DNA of 64,000 nucleotides from Sodalinema lacuna_A. Lineage in GTDB: Bacteria > Cyanobacteriota > Cyanobacteriia > Cyanobacteriales > Geitlerinemataceae. The notes under the pieces were generated by a model. That model had not been told where the DNA came from. It saw only the letters and a program-made list of their open reading frames with translations, and did not search any database. The position numbers and the translations under genes are program-made. Position 1 is the stretch's first letter, and each line of letters begins with the position of its first letter. This document shows, in pieces, positions 41,545 to 49,703 of the stretch. Location of the stretch: assembly GCA_900149785.2 (NCBI GenBank), contig FSSI02000001.1:195651-259650 (forward strand), in the 5' to 3' direction.

Positions 41545-43701
41545 ATGGCCAGCCCTTCAACTCCCCTTCCTCCACGACGTCTTGCCCCCTGGTGGCGTAG
41601 TACCGTGCGACAACTCCCCATTCTCGTGCGTCGAGGCTGCGCCTTTGTCGTAGAAGTCTCCTTCATTGTCGGAAGTGCGGGCATTCCCTATGGCTTCGGG
41701 GCTTACGCCACCCAGCAAGAGATTGGTGAACCGGTTCCCCTCAGTCCCCTGTTAGCCGCAACAGAAGACCGTATCGCTCGGGTTCTTAGTTTGCCGGTTC
41801 GTCAACCCAATCGCAATGTGTCCCCCCTGACCAATCTCTTTTGGACAGGGGCCTTAGTGATGCCCCTGTTGGCAGGAGGTTGGCAGATCTATTTACTCTA
41901 TAAAACCGGACAAACAGACCCCAAACGTTGGTTTGGCATTAAAGTGGTCACCCCTCAAGGAGCGCCACCGAGTCTGGTTCAGGTGCTGCTGCGGGAGGCG
42001 ATCGCCCGCTGGGGTATCTTTGGGGGAACCGCCTGGGTCCTGTGGCGGCTGACGGGAGCCTTTCCCGATTTGGGCATCTTACTCGGATTAACGGGGGTGG
42101 TGTTGCTCGTCGATGGCCTGGCCTCTCGCTTCAACCGTCAAGGACGAGCCTTCCATGACAACATCGCCGGTACCACCATCTTTGATGCCCTAAATAACCC
42201 CTATGGAGATTGGCAAAACGAGGAGTTAGAGCGCGATCGCCATTGGACTCAGGTTGAAGGAGAAGCCGTTGAGGCCATTGTCCTGTATCCTGAACCGGAA
42301 CCGCGATCGCCGGCCGGGGCCAGTCTTTGGTTTTGGATGCTCCGTAACCCCGCCACAACCCTGTTGTTAGTGCTGCTGTTTTGTCTAACAGCCGTCTTGG
42401 GAACCTTTGTTGGCACCCAGGTCTATATTCAACAACAGGCCAACTCCCGAGAATTTCAGGAACAGGATAATCAGATGTTCTTGTCCCTGGTGGGCAAACT
42501 CACCCCCGCCGCCGGAGCGCCCGATGAGCGTAAAAATGCCATTTTAGCTCTGGGAACCTTAAATGACCCTCGGGCCTTATCTCTCTTGGTCGACCTCCTC
42601 GGCCAAGAAACAGAACCGGAATTGATTGACGCCAGCCAACAGGCCATCGCCTCCCACGGTAAAGCCGCCATTCTGGAACTACGCCGCCTCAACCAATCCC
42701 TAAAAATTCAGTTAGATTCCCTCGAATATGGAGGAACCGCCGAGGAAAAAGCCCTCCTCGCTCGTCGTCTGCGGGCCACCCAGCGGGCGATCGCCACCAT
42801 CCTCAGTAACCACAGCGGCGAACTCCCCACCGCTGATCTCAGCCGCACTCATCTCAGCCAAGCGGTGACTGACGTTCCCTTCACCCTAGTCTTAGATGGA
42901 ATCAATTTAGCCGGCATTCGCTTTCGCGGTTCCCTCCTTAGCCGAGCCAGCTTTCAAGGCAGTCAGTTCTATGGGGCCGGGGAAGATGGCCGCTTCGGGA
43001 CCTATGACGATTGGATTGCTGACCTCTCAGGCGCAGATTTAAGTTACGGCAACTTCGCCGGGGCTACCCTGACCCAAGTCTGGATGTACCGCAGTAACGT
43101 CATGCAGGCCAATTTCAATCACGCTGATGCTCGCTGGGTGAGTGCAACGGGGTCTAATTTCAGTTCCGCGCAATTGGTGGGGGCTAACTTCGAGGGGGCA
43201 TCCTTACGTCAAACCAGTTTCACGGGAGCGGATTTGAACGCCGCTGACTTCACCAATGCCGATTTACAGGGGGCCAGTCTCACCCAGGTTCGTGCTGGGG
43301 GCAGTCTCTGGACGGGGGCCAATCTCAGTCAGGCCAATTGGCAGGGTGCGGATTTAGCCGGGGTAGACTTCTCTCAAGCCAATTTGAGCAATAGCAATTT
43401 CCGTGACGTTAACCTCTCCGGGGCGAATCTGCGCCAGGCTAATTTGGAATATGCCAGTTTCCACGGCAGTGATTTAACCTGGACCGATTTACGAGGGGCC
43501 ACGGTGGCGGGGGCAGATTTCCAGGGCGTTACCTGGGAGGCGGCCGAGTCTGAGGAGGCCAGTGACTTTGTGGTGCGATCGCCTGAGGCGGGGCCGCTCA
43601 GTTTCGTCGAGGGGGTTAACTTCAGTCAAGCCCGGAATTTAGACCGAGAGGCGGTGGCGTTTCTGTGCGATCGCGGCGCGATTCACCCCGATTGCCCCTA
43701 G
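41545..43701 (+). CDS. RDD membrane protein with pentapeptide repeats
   Basis: A 718-residue multidomain protein. Residues about 20-215 form an RDD-type membrane domain with several helices (FVVEVSFIVGSAGIPYGFG; the FNRQGRAFHDNIAGT segment is characteristic). A further helix follows (LLLVLLFCLTAVLGTFVG, about 270-290). Next comes a soluble region with a HEAT-like pair (NAILALGTLNDPRALSLLV) and then a long pentapeptide-repeat beta-helix (about 415-690) of A(D/N)LSGA-type units. The ATG at 41545 is preferred over the TTG at 41503. It should sit in the membrane with the helix outside or inside depending on topology. Function unknown. It starts 49 nt after galT. Confidence 0.85.
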   Translation: MASPSTPLPPRRLAPWWRSTVRQLPILVRRGCAFVVEVSFIVGSAGIPYGFGAYATQQEIGEPVPLSPLLAATEDRIARVLSLPVRQPNRNVSPLTNLFWTGALVMPLLAGGWQIYLLYKTGQTDPKRWFGIKVVTPQGAPPSLVQVLLREAIARWGIFGGTAWVLWRLTGAFPDLGILLGLTGVVLLVDGLASRFNRQGRAFHDNIAGTTIFDALNNPYGDWQNEELERDRHWTQVEGEAVEAIVLYPEPEPRSPAGASLWFWMLRNPATTLLLVLLFCLTAVLGTFVGTQVYIQQQANSREFQEQDNQMFLSLVGKLTPAAGAPDERKNAILALGTLNDPRALSLLVDLLGQETEPELIDASQQAIASHGKAAILELRRLNQSLKIQLDSLEYGGTAEEKALLARRLRATQRAIATILSNHSGELPTADLSRTHLSQAVTDVPFTLVLDGINLAGIRFRGSLLSRASFQGSQFYGAGEDGRFGTYDDWIADLSGADLSYGNFAGATLTQVWMYRSNVMQANFNHADARWVSATGSNFSSAQLVGANFEGASLRQTSFTGADLNAADFTNADLQGASLTQVRAGGSLWTGANLSQANWQGADLAGVDFSQANLSNSNFRDVNLSGANLRQANLEYASFHGSDLTWTDLRGATVAGADFQGVTWEAAESEEASDFVVRSPEAGPLSFVEGVNFSQARNLDREAVAFLCDRGAIHPDCP

Positions 43702-43740
43702 CAGACTCCAGCACCGATCCTCAATCGCCTGTCTCCATCC

Positions 43741-44916
43741 CTAAGATGACTCAACAAAGCGACGAATGTGCTGCAACAGCCGCTCCATCTCCGTCTCATC
43801 CGTGAAGTAATGGACACAGGCCCGGACACAACTGGGGTCAAGAAGGGTCCGGACCATCACCCCATGCTGTTGCAAAAACTGAACCAGACCCTTATGGTCT
43901 TCCGACTCTAAGACAAAGGAGACTAACCCCGCTTCTGGGGGGGCAGTCCGTAAACACCTCACCTGCGGAATCTCTCGCAAGCCTTCCCAGAGATGCTGAC
44001 TCTGACGACAAATCTGTTCATAGCGTGCCTGGGCCGTTCCCCAACTGCGATGGGAGGCGATCGCCTCCCGTAAGCCGACATACAACGGATAGGCAGACGT
44101 GGCAATCTCATAGCGCTGTGCGTTGGCTTTCAGGCCCGTGGGGTTGCCCGTAGCATCCATGGTGATGCCACGCCAACCAATAAAGGTGGGGCGCAGACTG
44201 GCCATGGCGTCCGGGTGACAGTAAAACCCACCGACCCCAGCGGGGCCACAAAGCCATTTATGACCGGTAAAGGCATAGTAATCCACCCCAGAGTCGGCTA
44301 ACTCCAGGGGCAGAACGCCCACAGACTGGGCTGCATCGGCTAAGACGCGAATCGGTTCCCCAGAAGAGGTGGGGACTTGACGGCAGGCGGCGACAATCTC
44401 TTTGAGGGGTAACACCTGTCCCGTATTCCAGAGAATATGACTCAACACCACTAAGCGAGTGTTGGCTGTCAAGGCTTGGGCAATGACCTCAACGGCGGTA
44501 TTGGTGTTGAGGGTGGCTTGAACGGAACAAATATCAACCTCAATGCCAAAGCGATGTTGAAGTTCCTGCACCGTCGCCACCACCCCAGGATGTTCGCAGT
44601 CGGTCATCACGAGGCGATCGCCCCGCTGCCAGTCAAGACCCCAAAGGGCGATATTACAGCCGACTGTCACATCCTCCGTCAGAGCAATGGTGTCCGCCGT
44701 TACCCCCAACTCATCGGCAATGGCCTGCCTGGTCTGGTTGGCACAATCTTGAGCCCAAGCATTAGCCTGAGCCGAAAATGGACCAATGCGCTGCACCCAC
44801 TCATAGGCTTGACGAATGGCATTGATGGCCGTTTGAGGCAAAGGACCTTGACCGCCATAATTAAGATAGGTTTTGTTGCTCAGGGCCGGGAACTGTTGTC
44901 GTTGTTGTTGAGACAC
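43741..44916 (-). CDS. Class V aminotransferase-fold PLP enzyme (cysteine/cystine lyase-like)
   Basis: A 391-residue PLP enzyme. The PLP lysine lies in FTGHKWLCGPAGVGG (K220), with VLADAAQSVGVLPLEL carrying the Asp/Gln that contact the cofactor. The GHKWLCGPAGVGG form and length resemble cyanobacterial L-cysteine/cystine C-S lyase (C-DES), which gives persulfide, pyruvate and ammonia; isopenicillin-N-epimerase-like or selenocysteine-lyase-like activity is the alternative. No SufS-type loop Cys is obvious. It is followed on the same strand after 20 nt upstream of the SH3 gene end, so the two may be one unit. Confidence 0.8.
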   Translation of the reverse strand: MSQQQRQQFPALSNKTYLNYGGQGPLPQTAINAIRQAYEWVQRIGPFSAQANAWAQDCANQTRQAIADELGVTADTIALTEDVTVGCNIALWGLDWQRGDRLVMTDCEHPGVVATVQELQHRFGIEVDICSVQATLNTNTAVEVIAQALTANTRLVVLSHILWNTGQVLPLKEIVAACRQVPTSSGEPIRVLADAAQSVGVLPLELADSGVDYYAFTGHKWLCGPAGVGGFYCHPDAMASLRPTFIGWRGITMDATGNPTGLKANAQRYEIATSAYPLYVGLREAIASHRSWGTAQARYEQICRQSQHLWEGLREIPQVRCLRTAPPEAGLVSFVLESEDHKGLVQFLQQHGVMVRTLLDPSCVRACVHYFTDETEMERLLQHIRRFVESS

Positions 44917-44936
44917 CGTTGCTCTTGTGAGTGGTT

Positions 44937-45521
44937 TCAGGGATAGAAACGCGTGCAGTTACCAATTTTATCAACGACCCCGTCACGGCCAACACGAATA
45001 TACCCCATCGCGGGCTGTTCAACGGGCAACCAGAGATAACCGGCTTCATCGATCGTAGGGTTAGTACTACCGAGAATAATCGCTGCCCCTTCATTGAGAA
45101 AACGAACAATCTCACTGTTGGGATTGTTGGAACGATACACATTCAAGCCATCGGGAGTGACCACATTCCGCGCTAAACTCACGTCGGGACACATGGCGGG
45201 CTGAAAACGGGCCGCCCTCGCCGGTTGTTGAGCCACGGGGGTATCGACTTCCCCATCACAGACATAACTCGACCAAACATAGCCACGATAGCCGGGGGTG
45301 GCCACCGGCTGCCAACTTCCGGCGGGGGCGGCAACTCGTTCGAGGGATGTCCCGTTGTTGAGAATCGTCAAGACTCGGCCGGCCGGGGTTTCCCGTAGGT
45401 TTAAGCGCGGCCCCGGCGTGCAAACATGGGCTTGGTTCGGGTAAGACTGAGCGATCGCCCCATTACCCCCCATTAAGACGGTTCCGAGAGCAAGGGGGAG
45501 AAAAGCAAGAGGAAATTTCAT
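44937..45521 (-). CDS. Exported SH3b-domain protein
   Basis: A 194-residue protein with signal peptide (MKFPLAFLPLALGTVLMGG, cleavage probably after AIAQ) and two SH3b-type modules: RLNLRETPAGRVLTILNNG with GYRGYVWSSYVC, and GLNVYRSNNPNSEIVRFLN with WLPVEQPAMGYIRV. Four Cys may form disulfides in the periplasm. SH3b domains often bind cell-wall peptides. The ATG at 45521 is chosen over the upstream frame to 45590 because the signal peptide begins there. It lies 20 nt upstream of the class V PLP gene and 74 nt after the oxidoreductase gene on the same strand. Confidence 0.8.
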   Translation of the reverse strand: MKFPLAFLPLALGTVLMGGNGAIAQSYPNQAHVCTPGPRLNLRETPAGRVLTILNNGTSLERVAAPAGSWQPVATPGYRGYVWSSYVCDGEVDTPVAQQPARAARFQPAMCPDVSLARNVVTPDGLNVYRSNNPNSEIVRFLNEGAAIILGSTNPTIDEAGYLWLPVEQPAMGYIRVGRDGVVDKIGNCTRFYP

Positions 45522-45595
45522 GGTATCAGGAGCTTCAAGGCTCTTTAACGCAGTTGCTATGAATTTTAGCGGACGTGTTGCCGAATCCAAGATCC

Positions 45596-46633
45596 CTAAG
45601 ACAGATTAATCAGCCGGCCTCCCTCGCGACTTGACTGAGATAAGCCCTCTAAGATGCCCACCAATTGCGCCCCCACTGCCCCGGAGGAGCGATCGCAGTC
45701 TTGACCGGTTTCAATCCCGGCGAGGAAGCGATCGCAGACCCGTCGCAGGGGTTCTCCGGGAGCGACCTCTATGGCTTCGGGGGTAACGGCACTCGGCTGC
45801 CATGTCCCGGCTGAGTCCTGGCTGAGTTGTCCCTGAATGAGGGTCAAGGGATTGGCCGCGAGTTCGTCAAACACCAGGGTTCCGGCATCTCCCACCAGGG
45901 CTAACCGTCGTTGTTTATCGGGATTGGCCCAACACAGATGAAGGGTCGTCTCTACGCCACTGGGATAGACTAATCGCCCCCAGGCGACATCGGCTAAGCC
46001 ATCGGCAAACAGATGTTGCGAGGCGGCATCCCCTTGGAATTGTAACCAAATCTTGCCGGTTCCTTGCACCATCACCGGAACCTCGCCGAGCCAATGATTA
46101 AAAATCGCGATATCGTGAATGGCTAAATCCCAGAGGGCATCGACATCATGGCGAACAGGGCTTAGATGGGTACGGGCGGCATAGCCATAGCGCAGTTCCC
46201 CGAGGCGACCTTGACGCAGCACCTCGGCCCCCCGTTCGACACAGGGATGGAAGAGATAGGTATGGTCGATATTGAGCCGTCGTTGCTGGTGTTGGGCTAA
46301 CTCCCAGAGGGCGATCGCCGTTTTGGACTCTAAGGTGAGGGGTTTTTCAGCTAAGACATGATAGCCCCGGTTGAGTGCCTCGCGAATGGTGCTTTCATGG
46401 TCGGTGGCGGGAGTGGCCACAATCACCCCCTGAGCGGGCAGTTCTTGGGTGCTATGCCAATCTTGGCTCAGCATGACCCCGGCCGCTTCTAGGTTAAAGC
46501 GTTCATTGACCGCTTGTAGACGCTGGCGATCGCAGTCAACGACTGCCAGTAATTCCCCCTTCGGATGCTCTAAGATATTGCGAATCAGGTGATTGCCCCA
46601 ACGACCCGCGCCAATAATAATAATTCCTGTCAT
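45596..46633 (-). CDS. Gfo/Idh/MocA family oxidoreductase
   Basis: A 345-residue NAD(P)-dependent oxidoreductase: Rossmann motif IIIIGAGRWGNHLIRN at the start, AVVDCDRQRL, the EKPL catalytic-lysine motif (HVLAEKPLTLE) and DLAIHDIAIFNHWLG. Family members oxidise sugars or nucleotide-sugar hydroxyls; the substrate is not evident. The ATG at 46633 has a weak AGG upstream and the frame is open back to 46792 inside rnc, which is not part of the family. It begins 31 nt after the rnc stop and may be co-transcribed with it. Confidence 0.87.
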   Translation of the reverse strand: MTGIIIIGAGRWGNHLIRNILEHPKGELLAVVDCDRQRLQAVNERFNLEAAGVMLSQDWHSTQELPAQGVIVATPATDHESTIREALNRGYHVLAEKPLTLESKTAIALWELAQHQQRRLNIDHTYLFHPCVERGAEVLRQGRLGELRYGYAARTHLSPVRHDVDALWDLAIHDIAIFNHWLGEVPVMVQGTGKIWLQFQGDAASQHLFADGLADVAWGRLVYPSGVETTLHLCWANPDKQRRLALVGDAGTLVFDELAANPLTLIQGQLSQDSAGTWQPSAVTPEAIEVAPGEPLRRVCDRFLAGIETGQDCDRSSGAVGAQLVGILEGLSQSSREGGRLINLS

Positions 46634-46664
46634 AAACCTGTCGGAAGAGGTGAGCTTGAATCGG

Positions 46665-47411
46665 TCACGAGTGAGATACTGGGGACTGTTGGGAATCTTC
46701 GGCCTGGGACAAGGCCAAAAATGCCTCTTGAGCCGCTGCTTGTTCGGCGGCCTTGATCGATCGCCCGGTTCCCCGACCCAGACAGCGATCATGAAGCCAG
46801 ACTTCAGCGGCGAAGCGGCGATCGCTATGATGTTCTCGGGTCACTTGTTCGACAACACGGTAGTCTGGCAGTTGTCGGTAATGGCCCTGGGTCCATTCCT
46901 GCAAGGCGGCCTTATAATTCTGTCGAGCGGGATCTTGGCGCACTTGTTCAGCTAGAGGACGAAAGGATTTGTCAAGCCAGGGACGCACCAAACTCGTATC
47001 ATGGTGACTCAGATACAGGGCCGCCGCCACCGCTTCGAGGGCATCGGCTAAGCGAGAACGATAGCCGGCCTTATCACCGCTGGCACTCCCACCGACGAGC
47101 AAATAGCGCTGAAACCCGTAGGATTCGGCAATCTCGGCTAGGGTGCGATCGCTCACTAACACGGAACGAATGGCAGCGTAATCTCCCACTTTGGCTTCAG
47201 GGTAACTTTCCCAAAGAAACTCCGCTGACGCTAAGCGAATGGCCGCATCACCGATAAACTCTAGGCGTTCGTAGTTGCGAGTTGCGGACACGGTTGGATG
47301 GGTTAATGCGGTATCTAAGAGATCCCAGTTCACGCGAGAGTCGGGAGCTAAACCCAACTTAAGAATAAATTGATGTAATGCGTCTTGACGCTGGGGGGGC
47401 AGGGCAACCAT
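46665..47411 (-). CDS. rnc: Ribonuclease III
   Basis: A 248-residue RNase III. The catalytic signature is NYERLEFIGDAAIRL (46-60), slightly diverged from the usual NERLEFLGDAVL; the second acidic site is in SRLADALEAVAAALYL. A double-stranded-RNA-binding domain spans about 160-235 (NYKAALQEWTQG, GRGTGRSIKAAEQAAAQEAF). It processes rRNA and other structured RNA. The neighbour upstream is the RNase P RNA gene, so two RNA-processing functions lie together. A second cyanobacterial RNase III paralogue may exist elsewhere. Confidence 0.94.
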   Translation of the reverse strand: MVALPPQRQDALHQFILKLGLAPDSRVNWDLLDTALTHPTVSATRNYERLEFIGDAAIRLASAEFLWESYPEAKVGDYAAIRSVLVSDRTLAEIAESYGFQRYLLVGGSASGDKAGYRSRLADALEAVAAALYLSHHDTSLVRPWLDKSFRPLAEQVRQDPARQNYKAALQEWTQGHYRQLPDYRVVEQVTREHHSDRRFAAEVWLHDRCLGRGTGRSIKAAEQAAAQEAFLALSQAEDSQQSPVSHS

Positions 47412-47470
47412 AGGGAGTCAGAGGGAGTCAGAGGGAAATCAGGTGATATACAGGCGATACAAGGGGGGTA

Positions 47471-47895
47471 GAGAAAGTAGTCGTAAGCCGGGTTCTGTTC
47501 TATCCCATCGTCAGACATCGTCAGACGATGAGACGGGCAGTTATCTATCTGGGACGTTTGTTACCAAACGCCTCAAGCGGTTCTCCAACATCGGAACCGG
47601 TAAAAGACCAACCATGGTTCCGGCGACCTTGCACCCACTCGGGGTTTACCGAGCCAGTACCTCTCGATACTGCTGGTGCGCTCTTACCGCACCTTTGCAC
47701 CCTTACCCTGAGACGGTCGTGGCTTACCCACGATCGTCTGACAAGGCGGTATGTTTCTGTGGCACTCTCCTCACGCTCACGCGCACTGGGCGTTATCCAG
47801 CAAGTTTGGTCTTTCGGGTGCCCGGACTTTCCTCAAACTGGCTCAAGCGCTAGACTCGGCCAGTTCGCAACTGCCTCACCTACTTTCTCTGCTCT
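47471..47895 (-). ncRNA. rnpB: RNase P RNA
   Basis: On the minus strand the 5' part AGAAAGTAGGTGAGGCAG pairs with the 3' part ending CTACTTTCTC, and the conserved cores GAGGAAAGTCCGGGC, CACAGAAACATACCGCC, GGGTAAGGGTGCAAAGGTG and ATAGAACAGAACCCGGC are all present. These are the universal class A landmarks. Length about 425 nt; ends are estimated. A 10-bp direct repeat (CATCGTCAGA twice, 47508-47527 region) lies near the 3' end, at a place where cyanobacterial rnpB genes vary. It is the catalytic subunit that matures tRNA 5' ends. Confidence 0.95.
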
Positions 47896-47975
47896 TAGTG
47901 TGACAGCAGACCCGGTCGGGTGACAAGATATCGGGGGTTCGATGGAATGTTTGAGTCACTTGCCACAAGCCGATC

Positions 47976-48812
47976 TCATACCGTTGCATGTTCAACGCGA
48001 AAGACATTGCTAAACAGGTTAGCCACGATTTGTTTCCCTTCTTGGGTCACTTCGAGATATTTGAGTCCTTCTTTGATGTAAGGATAGACTCCATTCCAGT
48101 AGAACTTGGGATAGCCGTTGCGTAGGTCGCCTGGGGTTTTATAGCCGAGAGCCTTGTTGGTTCCGGTTTCTTCAAATTCGTAGAAAAGGGCGCTAATTTT
48201 TTGTAGATAACGGGGGTCGCTGAGTTGTCCGATGAGATCGGCGGCCCGCACTAAGCCGGGAAGATTGCAGGTATCTTGGTGATCTTCTCCCGCTGGAACG
48301 GGAAACCGCGTCAGTTCCATGCTGCTACGGATGAGTTCGGCATCGATGAGGCGATGTCCTCCAAACCGTTCGTCGATAAACAACTTTCCGCGATCGACAT
48401 GATAGGGCGTCAGGGCCGCATCGGTCGCACCGGGAGCCAGGTAGACCATTGTGTCGTCAATCCCCGTAGAATAGAGTCGCCGGGTGGGGTCATCTTTACG
48501 ACACACCCCTTTGACGTAGCCAATGTCATGACACAGCAGCGCAATGGTGAAATGGAGCCAATCTTCGCAGGAGACACCTCCTTCACGGATGTGTCGTCCT
48601 CGGAGGATATCCTGACCCACGAGGGTGACGAAAATTGTATGTTCGACGTTGTGATAGAGGGCATCGCTGTTGGCGATGTTTTCCAATGCCATACCACCCG
48701 CCCAGCCGATGATCTCGGCGTAGTCAGACTTTAGCCCGCCATAGGTGCGGTGGTAGTTGTCCTGGAGTTTGGGGACGAAACGGTCGATGAGTAACTGGGT
48801 GGCATTAAACAT
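47976..48812 (-). CDS. HD-domain metal-dependent phosphohydrolase (PDEase-like)
   Basis: A 278-residue soluble protein. Metal ligands are visible as YHNVEHT (H54, H58) and LLCHDIGY (H95, D96), followed by a conserved Asp in VRAADLIGQL. The HNxxHT and HDIGY pattern resembles class I cyclic-nucleotide phosphodiesterase catalytic domains more than RelA/SpoT. It may hydrolyse cAMP or another nucleotide; this is unproven. No sensory domain is attached. Monocistronic by spacing, between rnpB and a small conserved gene. Confidence 0.85.
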   Translation of the reverse strand: MFNATQLLIDRFVPKLQDNYHRTYGGLKSDYAEIIGWAGGMALENIANSDALYHNVEHTIFVTLVGQDILRGRHIREGGVSCEDWLHFTIALLCHDIGYVKGVCRKDDPTRRLYSTGIDDTMVYLAPGATDAALTPYHVDRGKLFIDERFGGHRLIDAELIRSSMELTRFPVPAGEDHQDTCNLPGLVRAADLIGQLSDPRYLQKISALFYEFEETGTNKALGYKTPGDLRNGYPKFYWNGVYPYIKEGLKYLEVTQEGKQIVANLFSNVFRVEHATV

Positions 48813-48890
48813 CGCCTGTTTTCCTTTCCTGTTTCTTGTGGGGGATCTGGGTCACAAGCTATTGTGATGGCCGACTTCTAATCCCTTATT

Positions 48891-49118
48891 TTAACAAGTT
48901 ACTTCCCCATCTCGGCGATCGCTCGTGCAAGAGACCCAACCCCGACGCACAGCGTGCAGGAGTCGGTTCAGTAGGGTGTAGTCGGCGTCGGTGAGGCGAT
49001 CGCTGAGTAGATAAGAGCGCAATTGCAGGCGATCGGCTTGGGTGAGTTTGCCGTTTTCCCAAACTTGGAAGAAAAAGTCAGATAAAGTCGGCAGTGAGGG
49101 TAAAAACGAGTTGGTCAT
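48891..49118 (-). CDS. Small conserved protein of the HAVRRGW family (copy 1)
   Basis: A 75-residue protein ending its core in LLNRLLHAVRRGWVSC. The pattern is FFFQVWENGKLTQADRLQL, then LLSDRLTDADYTLLNRLL. It is clearly paralogous to the gene at 51629-51832. Such 65-75-residue proteins are widespread in cyanobacteria, with no known function that I can name. A short amphipathic helical bundle is likely. Real because two copies share the same block and both have plausible starts. Confidence 0.7.
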   Translation of the reverse strand: MTNSFLPSLPTLSDFFFQVWENGKLTQADRLQLRSYLLSDRLTDADYTLLNRLLHAVRRGWVSCTSDRRDGEVTC

Positions 49119-49440
49119 TATTTTAAGAGAATCTTCTATTTCTTTAATGATGCCGCCACTCGTTGGATCTAGCGGCGATCTCGTACAGGGGCTTGGGTAA
49201 TTGCGATCGCCCCATCACGTAACTGGGATCGCTTAAAATGGTGATAGGGATCGCCTAAAATTAGCGATCTCCGTCACAATGATTCTCTCAAGTATCTGTA
49301 GCTGATGTTACAAAAACATGAATCTTCACGAAAGTTTTGACTTCTTAATCTAGTGCTTTAGGAGAATGTACATTCTTGCGTTGCTATAGCAATCGAAGAT
49401 TGGCTTAGGACACTCTGAGTTGGAAGAGAATCCGCTACCT
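49119..49440. other. Intergenic region before the STRR array
   Basis: 322 nt without a gene. GGGATCGCTTAAAAT and GGGATCGCCTAAAAT occur as a close direct pair around 49225-49262, and a HIP1-type site is present. Nothing else is recognised. Confidence 0.5.
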
Positions 49441-49700
49441 CTTGTCTCTTGCCTATTGCCTCTTGCCTCTTGCCTCTTGCCCTCTTCCTCCCTGTTCCCT
49501 GTTCCCTGTTCCCTGTTCCCTTCTTTTGCCTCNCTTGTCTCTTGCCTATTGCCTCTTGCCTCTTGCCTCTTGCCCTCTTCCTCCCTGTTCCCTGTTCCCT
49601 GTTCCCTGTTCCCTTCTTTTGCCTCTTGCCTCTTGCCTATTGCCTCTTGCCTCTTGCCTCTATTGCCTCTTGCCCTCTTCCTCCCTATTCCCTATTTCCC
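49441..49700. repeat. Large STRR heptamer array containing an ambiguous base
   Basis: TTGCCTC/TTGCCTA heptamers and CTGTTCC heptamers alternate in blocks. A 92-bp block at 49441-49532 is repeated exactly at 49534-49625, and the single N (49533) lies between them. A third, diverged block follows to the end of the ABC-binding-protein gene. Open frames through it (LASCLLP repeats) are a by-product of the repeat. Confidence 0.92.
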
Positions 49701-49703
49701 GTT

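Noticed and set aside
47443..47923. Plus-strand frames opposite rnpB
   Set aside because: They lie on the complement of a structured RNA gene and match no protein.
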